A stretch of DNA of 64,000 nucleotides from NCBI GenBank assembly GCA_017347465.1, contig AP021858.1:930001-994000 (forward strand), read 5' to 3'. How positions within the stretch are numbered: the first letter of the stretch is position 1; each line of letters begins with the position of its first letter. Below are positions 54,072 through 63,171 of the stretch, in pieces. The stretch is from Candidatus Nitrosymbiomonas proteolyticus. Lineage in GTDB: Bacteria; Armatimonadota; Fimbriimonadia; Fimbriimonadales; Fimbriimonadaceae. The position numbers and the translations under genes are program-made. The notes under the pieces were generated by a model. That model had not been told where the DNA came from. It was given only the letters and a program-made list of their open reading frames with translations, and searched no databases.

Positions 54072-54981
54072 TCACGGCCTCCAAGAACGCATCTTCGAGC
54101 GATCGCTGGGCGACTTGGAATCCGCGAATCTGGGAATCCACCGACCGGGCGCACTCGAACAGCTTACGAATGACCTCTTCGGGAGTTCCGGGAAGTTGAA
54201 CGCGATAGACCGACCCCCGCGCGGAGAGCAGTTCGCCTCCCGAGGCCATGATCGCGCTCGCGAACGCCCCGCTGGGGAGCTTGAGTTCCACGTCGACGGG
54301 CTGGCCCTCGATCTGCTGAAGGTCCTGAATCTTCCCGCAGGCGCGCATCCTTCCCCCGACCAATACGATCACTTCGTCGCTGATCCTCTCGATGTCGGGA
54401 AGCAGGTGGCTGCTGACGAGCACGTTGATGCCCTTCCCATGGGAAATAGAACGGACGAGCTCGAGCATCTCCTCGCGGCCCTTGGGGTCGAGACCGTTGG
54501 TCGGCTCGTCGAGGAGCAAGAGCTTGGGGCCGTGGACGATCGCCTGCGCCAGCTTGATGCGTTGCTTCATGCCGGTGGAATAGGTCTCCACGTTGCGATA
54601 CCGGGCCTCGCCCAATCCGCAATACTCCAGCACCTCATGCGCCCTAGCAACGGCCATTTCGGGCGGCATCCCAGCGAGTTCGCCCGCGAAGGCGACGAAC
54701 TGCACGGCGCTCATGCCCGGAATGTGGCAATCCTGTTCGGGCATAAACCCGACCCGCTGACGGATTTCCTTGCCTTGCCGAAAGATGTCGAAACCCAACA
54801 CTGTTCCCGATCCGCGAGAGGCATCGAGGAATCCGAGCAGCGTCTTGATGAGCGTGGTCTTGCCGGCCCCGTTGGGACCCAACAGTCCAACGCAACCTTC
54901 GGGAATCTCAACAGAAAAACCGTCAAGTGCGGTGAGCGATCCGTACTGGACGGTCAAATCTTTGATCGAGGCGACAGCCAC
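54064..54981 (-). CDS. ABC transporter ATP-binding protein (first)
   Basis: A 305-residue ABC ATPase. Walker A VGLLGPNGAGKTTLIKTLLG, signature TYSTGMKQRIKLAQAIVHGP, Walker B KLLLLDEPTNGLDPKGREEM, H-loop VLVSSHLLPDIERISDEVIV. The 90-residue C-terminal domain (LPSGAFASAIMASGGELLSA) resembles CcmA-type. It is the first gene of the four-gene operon ATPase-permease-ATPase-permease. The start is GTG 54979-54981; TAAACT lies 6 bases before it. The substrate is unknown; two pairs in one operon may work as one heteromeric exporter. Confidence 0.92.
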   Translation of the reverse strand: MAVASIKDLTVQYGSLTALDGFSVEIPEGCVGLLGPNGAGKTTLIKTLLGFLDASRGSGTVLGFDIFRQGKEIRQRVGFMPEQDCHIPGMSAVQFVAFAGELAGMPPEMAVARAHEVLEYCGLGEARYRNVETYSTGMKQRIKLAQAIVHGPKLLLLDEPTNGLDPKGREEMLELVRSISHGKGINVLVSSHLLPDIERISDEVIVLVGGRMRACGKIQDLQQIEGQPVDVELKLPSGAFASAIMASGGELLSARGSVYRVQLPGTPEEVIRKLFECARSVDSQIRGFQVAQRSLEDAFLEAVNG

Positions 54982-54987
54982 GAGAGA

Positions 54988-54993
54988 AGTTTA
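54988..54993 (-). promoter_or_regulatory. -10-like box TAAACT, 6 bases before the ABC operon
   Basis: Start-proximal box with no ribosome site between it and GTG 54981. A weak TTGCAG stands 20 bases further upstream. Confidence 0.45.
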
Positions 54994-55095
54994 CGCGAGC
55001 CGAGCCCGAGGGGCTGCAACGATGAGGAAAATGTCACGGATTGAGCGCAGGTATCCTTGGTTTCGGCCCGAACAGGGAGGGGCCAATCTCAAGGT

Positions 55096-55509
55096 ATGGA
55101 AACCACACTTGTTTTGATTAAGCCGGGCGGAGTCGCCCGCAATCTCATCGGAACGATCACCCAACGGATCGAACAGCGCGGTCTCCAAGTGAGCGGGCTT
55201 AAGCTTGTCGTTCCTGCGCGCGCCCTCGTCGAGGAGCACTACGCCGAGCATCGTGGCAGGCCGTTCTTCGAAGGCGTCGTGGGTTATCTTTGCAGCGGTC
55301 CGGTCGTCGCCATGGCGGTTTCAGGAACCAACGCAGTGAAGGCGATTCGGGCCATGATGGGCGCCACGAACCCGATAGAGGCGCTTCCAGGCACGGTGCG
55401 AGGCGACTTTGCCCTTTCGATCGAGGACAACCTCACCCACAGCAGCAGCGACCCCGAGGCAGCCGAACGGGAGCTAACTTTGTGGTTTCCGGAAGGCCTC
55501 GCTCGGTGA
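55096..55509 (+). CDS. ndk: nucleoside diphosphate kinase
   Basis: A 137-residue NDK transferring gamma-phosphate between NTPs and NDPs. N-terminus METTLVLIKPGGVARNLIGT; the catalytic His is in IEDNLTHSSSDPEAAEREL (equivalent to NLVHGSDSPESA), with MGATNPIEALPGTVRGDFAL before it. Four residues shorter than the common ~143. The start ATG 55096 lies at the end of a GGGAGGGG-containing leader (55075-55082), with a TATCCT -10-like box further upstream. It stands 114 bases from the divergent ABC ATPase and 44 bases from the M24 peptidase. Confidence 0.96.
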   Translation: METTLVLIKPGGVARNLIGTITQRIEQRGLQVSGLKLVVPARALVEEHYAEHRGRPFFEGVVGYLCSGPVVAMAVSGTNAVKAIRAMMGATNPIEALPGTVRGDFALSIEDNLTHSSSDPEAAERELTLWFPEGLAR

Positions 55510-55541
55510 TTTCGCCCACGGAGCCCGGTTTGCCGCAGGGG

Positions 55542-55547
55542 TAAAGT
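55542..55547 (+). promoter_or_regulatory. -10-like box TAAAGT, 6 bases before the M24 peptidase
   Basis: TANNNT-type box, then CACCCC, then ATG 55554. No ribosome site. Suggests a leaderless transcript separate from ndk. Confidence 0.45.
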
Positions 55548-55553
55548 CACCCC

Positions 55554-56762
55554 ATGCCCTCGATCACCCGTCAGAAGCTCGACCAGGCCGTTAGCCTGAT
55601 GACGGAATCGGGCATCGACGTTTGGCTGACCTTTGTGAGAGAAACCTCTGCGGGGAGCGATCCTGTCTTGCCGCTTCTCCTCGAGGGGAGCCTGACCTGG
55701 CAAAGCGCGCTGCTGGTTTCCCGAGACGGGCGAAAGGTCGCCGTAGTGGGAAACTACGACGCTCCAGCCCTGGAATCTTCGGGCGATTGGGATGAGGTTT
55801 TCTCCTACGTCAATGACATCCGGGAGGCTCTTGTCCGAGCGCTCGATTCGTTGTGCGACTCGGTTGCCCAGCCAAGAATCGGAGTCAACTTCTCCCCCGA
55901 CGACGACAAGGCGGACGGCCTAACCCATGGGATGTACCTGCTGTTGCAGCGGTACGCCCAAGACACCCGATTCGAAGGCTGTTTCGTGAGTGCCGCGCCG
56001 CTTGTGAGAGCGTTACGGGCGCGCAAAACCGAAGAAGAGGTCGAGCGGATTCAGACTGCCATCTCCCACACCGACTCCTTGTTCTCCCAAATCGCTCGGT
56101 TTGCCACGGTCGGCAAAAGCGAAGCAGAAGTCCAGCGGTTTGTCCACTCGCTCATCGACGAGGGGGGCTGGGGCTTCGGCTGGGAGCGAGCGGGCAACCC
56201 AATCGTGAACAGCGGACCCGATTCGATGGTGGGGCACGGCATCCCGTCCGACGCGATCTTCATGAGTCCCGGCCACGTTTTCCATGTAGACTTGGGTGTG
56301 GTCGTCGAGGGATACAGTTCGGACATTCAGCGTTGCTGGTACGTGCCGGCGGAGAGTGAAACTGCCGCGCCCGAAGACGTTATTCGAGCCTACGGGGCCG
56401 TCACTGCCGCGATTGAAGCCGGTTTCCGAGCGTTGCGCCCCGGCGCCCTTGGTTGGGAGGTTGACGCAGCCGCACGCGAAGCGATTCAGAGCCAGGGTTA
56501 TCCCGAGTACTTGCACGCCCTTGGCCACCAAGTGGGTCGATTGGCGCACGATGGGGGAGCGATCTTGGGTCCTCGGTGGGAGCGATATGGAGACACCCCG
56601 TTTCTTCCGGTCGAACCCGGTCACGTGTACACGCTCGAACTTGGAGTCGATGTCGAAGGACGCGGGTATCTCGGTTTAGAAGAGATGGTCGTCGTGGGAG
56701 AGTCGGGGGCGAAATGGCTGACCCATAGGTGGCCTCAGATTCCTTTGTTGGGAGGGTGGTGA
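55554..56762 (+). CDS. M24 family metallopeptidase (Xaa-Pro dipeptidase-like)
   Basis: A 402-residue pita-bread peptidase with an N-terminal creatinase-like domain (~1-150). The five metal ligands are in FHVDLGVVVEGYSSDIQRCW (two Asp), ALGHQVGRLAHDGGAILGPR (His), YTLELGVDVEGRGYLGLEEM (two Glu). It would cleave N-terminal X-Pro dipeptides in the cytoplasm. Since both PepQ-like and creatinase-type proteins share this core, the exact substrate is uncertain. It pairs functionally with the periplasmic DPP-IV peptidase at 30290 as a second proline-peptide enzyme. Confidence 0.9.
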   Translation: MPSITRQKLDQAVSLMTESGIDVWLTFVRETSAGSDPVLPLLLEGSLTWQSALLVSRDGRKVAVVGNYDAPALESSGDWDEVFSYVNDIREALVRALDSLCDSVAQPRIGVNFSPDDDKADGLTHGMYLLLQRYAQDTRFEGCFVSAAPLVRALRARKTEEEVERIQTAISHTDSLFSQIARFATVGKSEAEVQRFVHSLIDEGGWGFGWERAGNPIVNSGPDSMVGHGIPSDAIFMSPGHVFHVDLGVVVEGYSSDIQRCWYVPAESETAAPEDVIRAYGAVTAAIEAGFRALRPGALGWEVDAAAREAIQSQGYPEYLHALGHQVGRLAHDGGAILGPRWERYGDTPFLPVEPGHVYTLELGVDVEGRGYLGLEEMVVVGESGAKWLTHRWPQIPLLGGW

Positions 56763-56802
56763 ATGGCACGGTCCCTACACCCCTGAGGAGAAGCAGTTCC
56801 CC

Positions 56803-57924
56803 ATGAAGCAGTTGTGCGTAATCTGTCCCTTGATCGGCCAGCGGTCGGAGACCTTCATTCGAAGGCACGTTGTCGAACTCGCTCCGGGCAAAGTGACGGC
56901 GATCGCGTTGCGAAGGATGCCCGAAGAACAAAGGGGCTGGGATGTCGATTGTCCGACCCTCCTGCTCGAACCGATCCACTCCAAGCCGGTTCGGGCGATC
57001 GCCCGGGCGGCTCGCAGCCTTGCGCCCATCATCGACACTGCGCGGATCGGGACGTTCTTTCGGCAGCATGGGGTGCAGGTGGTGCTCGGCGAGTACCTCG
57101 ACTTCTCGTGGCGGTTCATGAACGCTTGTGACAAGGCTGGGGTGCGCCTCTTTGCCCACGCTCACGGCTACGACATTAGCACTCGGCTCAACAGCGCCAA
57201 GTGGGTGAAGCGATACCAAGACCTGGATCGGGTCACGGGGATCATCACGGTTGCCGAAGAAGGGAAGCGAAGGCTGCGAGAGATCGGTCTCTCAAAGGTC
57301 CCGATCCACGTGATCCCCTGCGGGGCGGTGCAGCCGATGGAGTTTCACCCCAGGTCGCAGGGCGAGACCGTGGTCGTCGTCGCCGTCGGGAGGTTCGTAC
57401 CCAAGAAGGCGCCGCTGAACACCATCCGAGCATTTGAAATCGCGCATCGAGGCAACCCTTCGCTGCGGCTCGAAATGGTGGGAGATGGGCCGCTTTTCGA
57501 GGAGGCGCGCGAGTACGTGCGGGAAAAGGGTCTGGGCGGGGTCGTATTGCTCCACGGCGCGAAGGGCCCCGATTTCGTGATGCCGCTGCTGTCACGCGCG
57601 CACATTTACGCGCAGCACAGCCTGGTCAGCCCGGTCGATGGCGACCGTGAGGGGCTCCCCGTGGCCGTCTTGGAGGCGATGGGAGCGGGGCTGCCGGTGG
57701 TGTCCACTCGCCACGCCGGGATTCCCGAGGCAGTCGTCGAAGGCGAGACGGGGCTTCTCGTCGATGAGGGCGACGTCGAAGGCATGGGTCAAGCGATGTC
57801 GAGGCTCGCAAGCGACGCGCCGCTGAGGGAGGAAATGGGCCGGGCTGGCTGGAAACGGGGCGGTGAGAGGTTCTCGTGGGACTACGAGAGATCGACTCTC
57901 CGGAAGCTACTCGGGCTCGATTGA
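56803..57924 (+). CDS. glycosyltransferase family 4
   Basis: A 373-residue GT-B enzyme of the exopolysaccharide cluster. The C-terminal donor domain has VVVVAVGRFVPKKAPLNTIR, LRLEMVGDGPLFEEAREYVR, and the Glu-x7-Glu motif DREGLPVAVLEAMGAGLPVV with STRHAGIPEAVVEGETGLLV. The N-terminal acceptor domain has HAHGYDISTR. The start ATG 56803 has GAGGAGAAG upstream, so this one is leadered. Its 3' end overlaps the convergent flippase by 18 bases. It adds one sugar, of unknown identity, to the lipid-linked repeat unit. Confidence 0.92.
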   Translation: MKQLCVICPLIGQRSETFIRRHVVELAPGKVTAIALRRMPEEQRGWDVDCPTLLLEPIHSKPVRAIARAARSLAPIIDTARIGTFFRQHGVQVVLGEYLDFSWRFMNACDKAGVRLFAHAHGYDISTRLNSAKWVKRYQDLDRVTGIITVAEEGKRRLREIGLSKVPIHVIPCGAVQPMEFHPRSQGETVVVVAVGRFVPKKAPLNTIRAFEIAHRGNPSLRLEMVGDGPLFEEAREYVREKGLGGVVLLHGAKGPDFVMPLLSRAHIYAQHSLVSPVDGDREGLPVAVLEAMGAGLPVVSTRHAGIPEAVVEGETGLLVDEGDVEGMGQAMSRLASDAPLREEMGRAGWKRGGERFSWDYERSTLRKLLGLD

Positions 57925-59439
57925 ATCGACTTTTTCGTTGGGAGCGGGTGAGTGGTCGCGTTGCCACTTCGCTAGAATCTTGTTTGCCAGCGCTTTTGGA
58001 TAGGGCGCTCCACAGAGCTTCACTTGCAGCAGATAACAGCCGCCCACAGCAAACGGCGCGGTCAGGCAAAGCCACAAGCTCTCGCGGGTTGAGTCGACGA
58101 AGGTCGTGCCCCAGCCCACCAGCCCTACGAAGACCCCCGCGACCGCGACCATCCCCACGCTCTTGGCAAACAACCTGCGTAGAGCGAGGTCGGGCGCATA
58201 GCGCCGTTTCACTCCGTAAAGTAGCGGCACGAGAATGAGCGTCGAGATCGCGGCGTTCATCACTCCCACGCCGACGATGCCCCACCCTCTCACCGCAAAG
58301 GCGGTAAGGGCGATCGTGAGAGTGGCATTCGTCGCGGTATAGGGGATCAATCGGTCCATGCGCGCGGCCGAGAAGTGGGCGATGCCGATGATGTTGTTCA
58401 GGAAGTCGGCCGACCGGTATACGCCGAGCAAGAGGGTGGTCCAGAGCGCGTATTCAACTTCCTTCGAAACCCAGAGCCGCAAAATGGGGTCCCCATACGC
58501 GCTCCCGACGAGAATCATGGAACTCGCGAAGCTGACGCCGATCAGAACGGTGCGCTCGACGGCGACGGAGAGTTCTTTGGGGCCCTTGACCATCGCGCGC
58601 GAGATCTCAGGGAACATCGTCTGATAGACCGGCACGAGGAGTTCCTGAAGAAGCTGGGCGACTTGGTAGCAGAGGGCGTAGGGCGTGAGCACCGTAGGCA
58701 CCGTGTTGCCGATGAGGATCCGGTCGATGGAAGTTCCAAACTGCGCGGACACCCTCGAGGCAAACCCTCGAAGTCCGGCTTGCAGGATGCTTCTCGTGCG
58801 GGAAGGGGCCTCGTGGCCGTGGGGCGCCTCCTTCCAAATCGGGGCCGCCAACACGAAGGCGGTGAGAGCGGCCAGGCAGAAGCCGAGGGAGGTCCCGGCC
58901 ACAACGCCCTGGGGGGATCGGGACACATAGGCGCCGACGATTCCCAGAGCCGGGGCCGCGGCACCGCCCGCAAGAAGCGAGACTCCAAGTCGGCGGAACC
59001 GGGCCGCACCGGCCAAGACTGCGTTGAGAAAGAGAAACGTCAGGTTGCCAAGGAGGTGAACGCCCCCAAAAAGGGCCATGAGCGGCATGGAGACCCGTAC
59101 GGTCTCGGAGAACGGCAGCTTCAGAACGGCCGCCAAAACGGCGTAGACTCCCCAGCCCGCCACGAGCGAGAGGGCCAGCATCTTCGCGCCGTCTTTGATC
59201 GTTCGCCGGATCGCCCACCGCTCGTCTTTGGCGTAAACCTCGAGCAACTCGCGCTGGAGGGCTGAAAGGATGCCAAGGTCGACGAGCAGGACATACCCCA
59301 TGATCGCCGTGAAGTACACGAACACCGCGTAGGCATCGTCGCCCAGAACCCGCACGTAGGTTCGAATGGAGGCGATCTGGAGACCGAGCGTGACGACCCT
59401 TGCGGCGACCAGCGGGACGACGTTGCGGGTGTTCGTCAT
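57907..59439 (-). CDS. polysaccharide flippase (Wzx-like)
   Basis: A 510-residue membrane protein with about 14 helices, resembling Wzx/MATE-type O-antigen flippases (VVPLVAARVVTLGLQIASIR, FGGVHLLGNLTFLFLNAVLA, LIGVSFASSMILVGSAYGDP). It would move the lipid-linked repeat to the periplasm for the polymerase at 59476. A short hydrophilic tail (LAKWQRDHSPAPNEKVDS) ends it. A second, shorter flippase is at 7014. It is at the 3' end of the minus-strand exopolysaccharide operon. Confidence 0.88.
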   Translation of the reverse strand: MTNTRNVVPLVAARVVTLGLQIASIRTYVRVLGDDAYAVFVYFTAIMGYVLLVDLGILSALQRELLEVYAKDERWAIRRTIKDGAKMLALSLVAGWGVYAVLAAVLKLPFSETVRVSMPLMALFGGVHLLGNLTFLFLNAVLAGAARFRRLGVSLLAGGAAAPALGIVGAYVSRSPQGVVAGTSLGFCLAALTAFVLAAPIWKEAPHGHEAPSRTRSILQAGLRGFASRVSAQFGTSIDRILIGNTVPTVLTPYALCYQVAQLLQELLVPVYQTMFPEISRAMVKGPKELSVAVERTVLIGVSFASSMILVGSAYGDPILRLWVSKEVEYALWTTLLLGVYRSADFLNNIIGIAHFSAARMDRLIPYTATNATLTIALTAFAVRGWGIVGVGVMNAAISTLILVPLLYGVKRRYAPDLALRRLFAKSVGMVAVAGVFVGLVGWGTTFVDSTRESLWLCLTAPFAVGGCYLLQVKLCGAPYPKALANKILAKWQRDHSPAPNEKVDSIEPE

Positions 59440-59475
59440 CGTCTCAAGCCAACGAAGCCATAGCTGAATCGAAGC

Positions 59476-60837
59476 TTAGGAAGAGGGCAGAGGCTCGCGT
59501 TCGTCTTCGTCAAACAGGGTGTAGCGTCGATGGAGCGCGACCTCTTCATCCGCGCTGGGCATGCACATTCCACCTACGATCATGAGAATGAAGAACGGCC
59601 ACTCCCAGTGGATGACGGTGTTGCCCGTCATTCCGATAAAGAGGCCGATCGCCGAGAGCAGGATCGTAATCGAAAGCGCCTTCCGGTCTGCCGACGACCT
59701 CCGGTTTCCCCAAACGACGAACGGAACCAATAGCGTGGCCGCCGCCACTCCCGCCGCCAGAGCCAATCCGACTAGGCCGTAGGCGCTCTCAATCGCCAGC
59801 CATCCACTTTCGAGAGACCTCTTCGGGGACCACTTGTCCGCGCCCAACTTCAGGTTCGTCAGGAGAGCCGGATCGGGCCCCAGTCCGGTCCACGGGAAGT
59901 TCTGGTTGATCATGTTGGCCTGAGTCCACGACACGTTCTGGCGCCACTTCAAGCTTCCGGCGTCAAGCCAGTTCTCGCCGAACGCATAGCCCAGCCGTTC
60001 CCATCCGAACACTACGAACACCATCCCGACGATCGTGAGGACGGTCATGTAAAACACTGCCCGTGCCCGCTCGGTTCGGATGACTTGAACCATATACACC
60101 AGGCTGACGAGCGCGAGGGCCGGCATGTGAGTTCGGGCTTGCGCCGTCAGCGAGGCGCCGGCAAAGAAGAGGAAGAGGATATGCTCCCAGCCTTTGAGCC
60201 GTCGCACGAAGGTCTGCCCGACGATCAGGGCGCAGATCATCATATCGGAGAGCGCCGCCGGGCCGGGGAAGATGCTGAATCCCCCTGCGCGAGTTCCTCC
60301 TCGAAGGTCCCAGTTCGTGGGGTCGATGTCCCAAGGGTTGGCTTGGGCGAGCGCTAGGGCGGGGCCGAAGTGCAGAAACTGGAGGTACTGCAAGACGGCG
60401 TTCACCCCGATGTAGAGGTAGAGAACCAGGGTCAAGCGCTGGCGGTTCTTGACGTCGATATAGACCAGCATCGACGCCATGAAGAACAAGAAGATGTACC
60501 GCAGGAACAGCACGTCGAAGTAGTTGATGGGGAACGACCTTCCCACCGACGCAGCCACCAGAGCCGAACTGATCGCACCCCAAGCCTGAAGGATCAGGAG
60601 AAGCGCGACGGGAAGGGCGACCTTCAGCGGAATCCTCTGCCGAAACGCGCCTACGGCGATCCAAAGCACACCGCTCACGACCGCCGTGTTTCTCAGGAGC
60701 GTGACGATTTCCAGCCCCACCATGTGGCTCGCGGCGACGGCGAGGACGATGGTGGCGTAGCCCCAAATGAGGAACGCCTTGGGGATGGTGCGCCAAGCCG
60801 CGAACTCAGTCCGTGCGATGATCGCGAGTTGGCTCAT
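59476..60837 (-). CDS. O-antigen ligase/polymerase-like membrane protein (Wzy/WaaL family)
   Basis: A 453-residue protein with ~11 membrane helices and a long periplasmic loop near 255-330 holding the pattern of Wzy/WaaL families (DAGSLKWRQNVSWTQANMIN, FPWTGLGPDPALLTNLKLGA). A conserved segment near the C-terminus is WGNRRSSADRKALSITILLS. It would polymerise repeat units or ligate the glycan to lipid A. Start ATG 60835-60837 follows a GGGAGC site. It is 16 bases after the Wzz gene, in one operon with it. Confidence 0.85.
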   Translation of the reverse strand: MSQLAIIARTEFAAWRTIPKAFLIWGYATIVLAVAASHMVGLEIVTLLRNTAVVSGVLWIAVGAFRQRIPLKVALPVALLLILQAWGAISSALVAASVGRSFPINYFDVLFLRYIFLFFMASMLVYIDVKNRQRLTLVLYLYIGVNAVLQYLQFLHFGPALALAQANPWDIDPTNWDLRGGTRAGGFSIFPGPAALSDMMICALIVGQTFVRRLKGWEHILFLFFAGASLTAQARTHMPALALVSLVYMVQVIRTERARAVFYMTVLTIVGMVFVVFGWERLGYAFGENWLDAGSLKWRQNVSWTQANMINQNFPWTGLGPDPALLTNLKLGADKWSPKRSLESGWLAIESAYGLVGLALAAGVAAATLLVPFVVWGNRRSSADRKALSITILLSAIGLFIGMTGNTVIHWEWPFFILMIVGGMCMPSADEEVALHRRYTLFDEDEREPLPSS

Positions 60838-60853
60838 GGGGCTCCCGATTCAG

Positions 60854-62929
60854 CTAATTCATCGATGCTGACCGCGCAGTAAAGGGCTCGTCGCCCGGGG
60901 AAGCGTCGCTAAGGACGACGCTGACCGACCGTGCGCCAGCCCGCTTCAGCAGCTCGGCCGCAAGCGGGATGTTTCGGAACGGGGTGTTTCGCGCCGAAAC
61001 CACCAAGAACACATCCTCGACGAATCCCCCGAGGACCGCAGCATCTGCGGCCTCATCGCAAGGCGGAGCGATGGTGACAACGAGATCGTAGTGCTCCTTC
61101 AGCGATTCGAGCCATGCCTCGACGTTCGCAGGGCCAAAGTCGGCAAGCGCCGCGTTCTGAGCCGTGCCGGTGGGGATGACGAAGAGGTTGGCATGAGGCG
61201 TCGCCTTGCCCGGAGCCCCTTCTTCTGCGCTCGGAAGCGCGCCCTTTTGAAGGATGTCGGTTACGCCCGGCTGATCGCCCATCTCAAAGGCGCGAGTGAC
61301 TCCCCGCTGCCCAAAGTCGCAGTCCACGATCACCGTGGGCACACCCATGCGCGCTGAGGAGATCGCAAACGACATCGCCGAGGTGGCTCGCCCCGTGCCC
61401 GCTCCCGCGCTGGTGAACAAGACCGATCGCTTGCGGCCCCGCTCTCCAGCGATCATAGAGACCGCAAGATAGCGAAACGCCTCATTCGGATCGGCTTTGC
61501 CTGAGGCCAACGACCGCATCTTCTGGCGCAACTGCCCTCGCCCCAGAGCGAGTTGGGAAGCGACGACCGGAAGACCGGTGAGTTCCTGCAACTGGCCCGA
61601 TGTGTGGACTCGGAGCTTCATCGATTCGATCGCAAACGTGTAGACGACGCCCAAGCAGATCCCGCCGATCACGCTGATGAAAACCAGCTTCGTCGCGTCG
61701 GGAGCAACGGGAATCGGGTTCGGCTGCGCCGGGAAGAACACTTCGGCTGCGCGTCCCGCGGTGTCGCGCCGATTGCTGAGGTCCTCCATCTGGGCTCGGA
61801 ACCTTCGGTAGTTCGCTTCGAGAACGTCCTTTTCACGAGCCAAATCGAGCAAATCGCCTTCCTTGGCCACGATCACTCCCATGAGCTTGTTGTTCGAAGC
61901 CTGCGCCTGATACGCCACGATCAGCCTTCGCTCCAGCCCTGCGAGCGCGGCCTGGTTTTGCGCGATTCGGGTTCGCAGAGATTCCTTGAATGGGCTGGGC
62001 CGCTGTGCTGATGAGTTGCGCCGGAACTCCCCGGACTGCTTGTAAGTATCCAGTTGGGCTTCGACCGAAGCAAGAGCCTCCGAAACCTGCTTGACGTTCG
62101 GGTGGTCGGGCAAATATCGACCCAGCAAGAGCGCCTTTTCCCGCTGCAAGTCAGCCATTTGGGCCTCGTATTGCTGGACGACGGGATCGCGAATGTCGAC
62201 GATCTGGTCGTCGATCAGGTCTGGCGTCCGGTTGTACTCCGCACGATCCACGGCGAGGTTGCCCTTTACGGCCGTGATTTCGGCCATCAGATTCTCGATC
62301 TGCTGCCGGTAGGTGAGGTCGTCTTTGGTGACCTCCGCGCCCGCGACTTCCAGATTGAGAACCCCGTTTTCTGTTCGGAATTGCCGAATCTTGGAGTCGA
62401 CGGCGTTGAGCGCGGCGCCGGTAAGTTCCACCTGGCGGTCGAGGTAAGTGATCGCCTGGTTAACGTTCTCGTTCATGCTCCGACGGCGGAACTCGTTGTA
62501 GAGGACCGTAATCTCGTTCGCGATGTCCGCGGCCACTTCGGCGTCATGGGCCTTGGCAACGATGATCGACACGTTCGAGACCACGTTGACGATCCGCTCG
62601 TTCTGTACGTCGTACATCAAGAACAGGTCCTCGGCGTCTTCGGCGAGTCCGGGGTCGTTTCGGCGCTCCGATACGTTCCGGACGGCCTGCAAGAAGAGGC
62701 CCTTGCCTCGCAATACGGCAGCCTCGCTCAAGGGGTCCTGCGCGAGGCCCAGTCTCAGAATCTGCATGACGTCGTCAGAAAGTTGAGTCACGCCTTGACG
62801 CAAGTCCGATCCCAAGATCAGTCCCGCCTGCGACTCGTAGACTTTGGGACTGGCGACAACGGCGATGATCGCCCCAACCAAGCCCAAGAAGCCAAATGTC
62901 AACACACGTCGAAGGTGAATTTTATACAT
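60854..62929 (-). CDS. Wzz-type chain-length regulator fused to a P-loop tyrosine-kinase-like domain
   Basis: A 691-residue protein. Residues 1-30 hold TM1 (VLTFGFLGLVGAIIAVVASP); ~35-425 is a periplasmic Wzz domain with long coiled coils; TM2 is near 440 (FISVIGGICLGVVYTFAI). From ~500 comes a BY-kinase-like P-loop domain: VLFTSAGAGTGRATSAMSFA, VIVDCDFGQRGVTRAFE (Walker A') and VEDVFLVVSARNTPFRN (Walker B-like). The Walker A lysine is Arg514 with Ala515 at the next position (GRA instead of GKT/S), and the C-terminal tyrosine cluster is missing. So this looks like a kinase-dead or structural form. First gene of the exopolysaccharide operon; a TATAAT promoter lies upstream. Confidence 0.88.
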   Translation of the reverse strand: MYKIHLRRVLTFGFLGLVGAIIAVVASPKVYESQAGLILGSDLRQGVTQLSDDVMQILRLGLAQDPLSEAAVLRGKGLFLQAVRNVSERRNDPGLAEDAEDLFLMYDVQNERIVNVVSNVSIIVAKAHDAEVAADIANEITVLYNEFRRRSMNENVNQAITYLDRQVELTGAALNAVDSKIRQFRTENGVLNLEVAGAEVTKDDLTYRQQIENLMAEITAVKGNLAVDRAEYNRTPDLIDDQIVDIRDPVVQQYEAQMADLQREKALLLGRYLPDHPNVKQVSEALASVEAQLDTYKQSGEFRRNSSAQRPSPFKESLRTRIAQNQAALAGLERRLIVAYQAQASNNKLMGVIVAKEGDLLDLAREKDVLEANYRRFRAQMEDLSNRRDTAGRAAEVFFPAQPNPIPVAPDATKLVFISVIGGICLGVVYTFAIESMKLRVHTSGQLQELTGLPVVASQLALGRGQLRQKMRSLASGKADPNEAFRYLAVSMIAGERGRKRSVLFTSAGAGTGRATSAMSFAISSARMGVPTVIVDCDFGQRGVTRAFEMGDQPGVTDILQKGALPSAEEGAPGKATPHANLFVIPTGTAQNAALADFGPANVEAWLESLKEHYDLVVTIAPPCDEAADAAVLGGFVEDVFLVVSARNTPFRNIPLAAELLKRAGARSVSVVLSDASPGDEPFTARSASMN

Positions 62930-62969
62930 CGCGTTCTACCGTGGACCTTACAGAACTCTGCTGCGAGCC

Positions 62970-62998
62970 ATTATACATTGCCCATTATCGGCTAAAAC
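62970..62998 (-). promoter_or_regulatory. promoter of the exopolysaccharide operon
   Basis: On the minus strand a perfect TATAAT (62970-62975) is preceded, 17 bases upstream, by GTTTTA (62993-62998), a poor -35. It lies 40 bases before ATG 62929, giving a leader of ~33 bases. Confidence 0.5.
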
Positions 62999-63171
62999 GC
63001 CCTCGAACGGAGTCCGAAGATCGTAGAAGCCGAAATGAGCCGCTCCAAGTTCCATGACGCAGGGAGCTAGTAGATGGTGCCGAAAACGCTGCTTCGCCGT
63101 CCGGCGTCGGGTCGTTTCCTGCCCACAGGCGGCGTACGGATTTCTCGCCAAAAGGCAATAATCCTGAACGA
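62999..63171. other. intergenic between the Wzz and WecG genes
   Basis: The remaining 173 bases of the divergent gap show no coding frame, tRNA or terminator that I can recognise. AATAAT lies 9 bases before the WecG ATG and may be its -10. Confidence 0.5.

Noticed and set aside
62985-62992. GCCGATAA on the minus strand, identical to the sigma-28 -10 element
   Set aside because: No TAAA lies 15 bases upstream, and the downstream genes are exopolysaccharide, not flagellar; a TATAAT nearby explains the promoter better.
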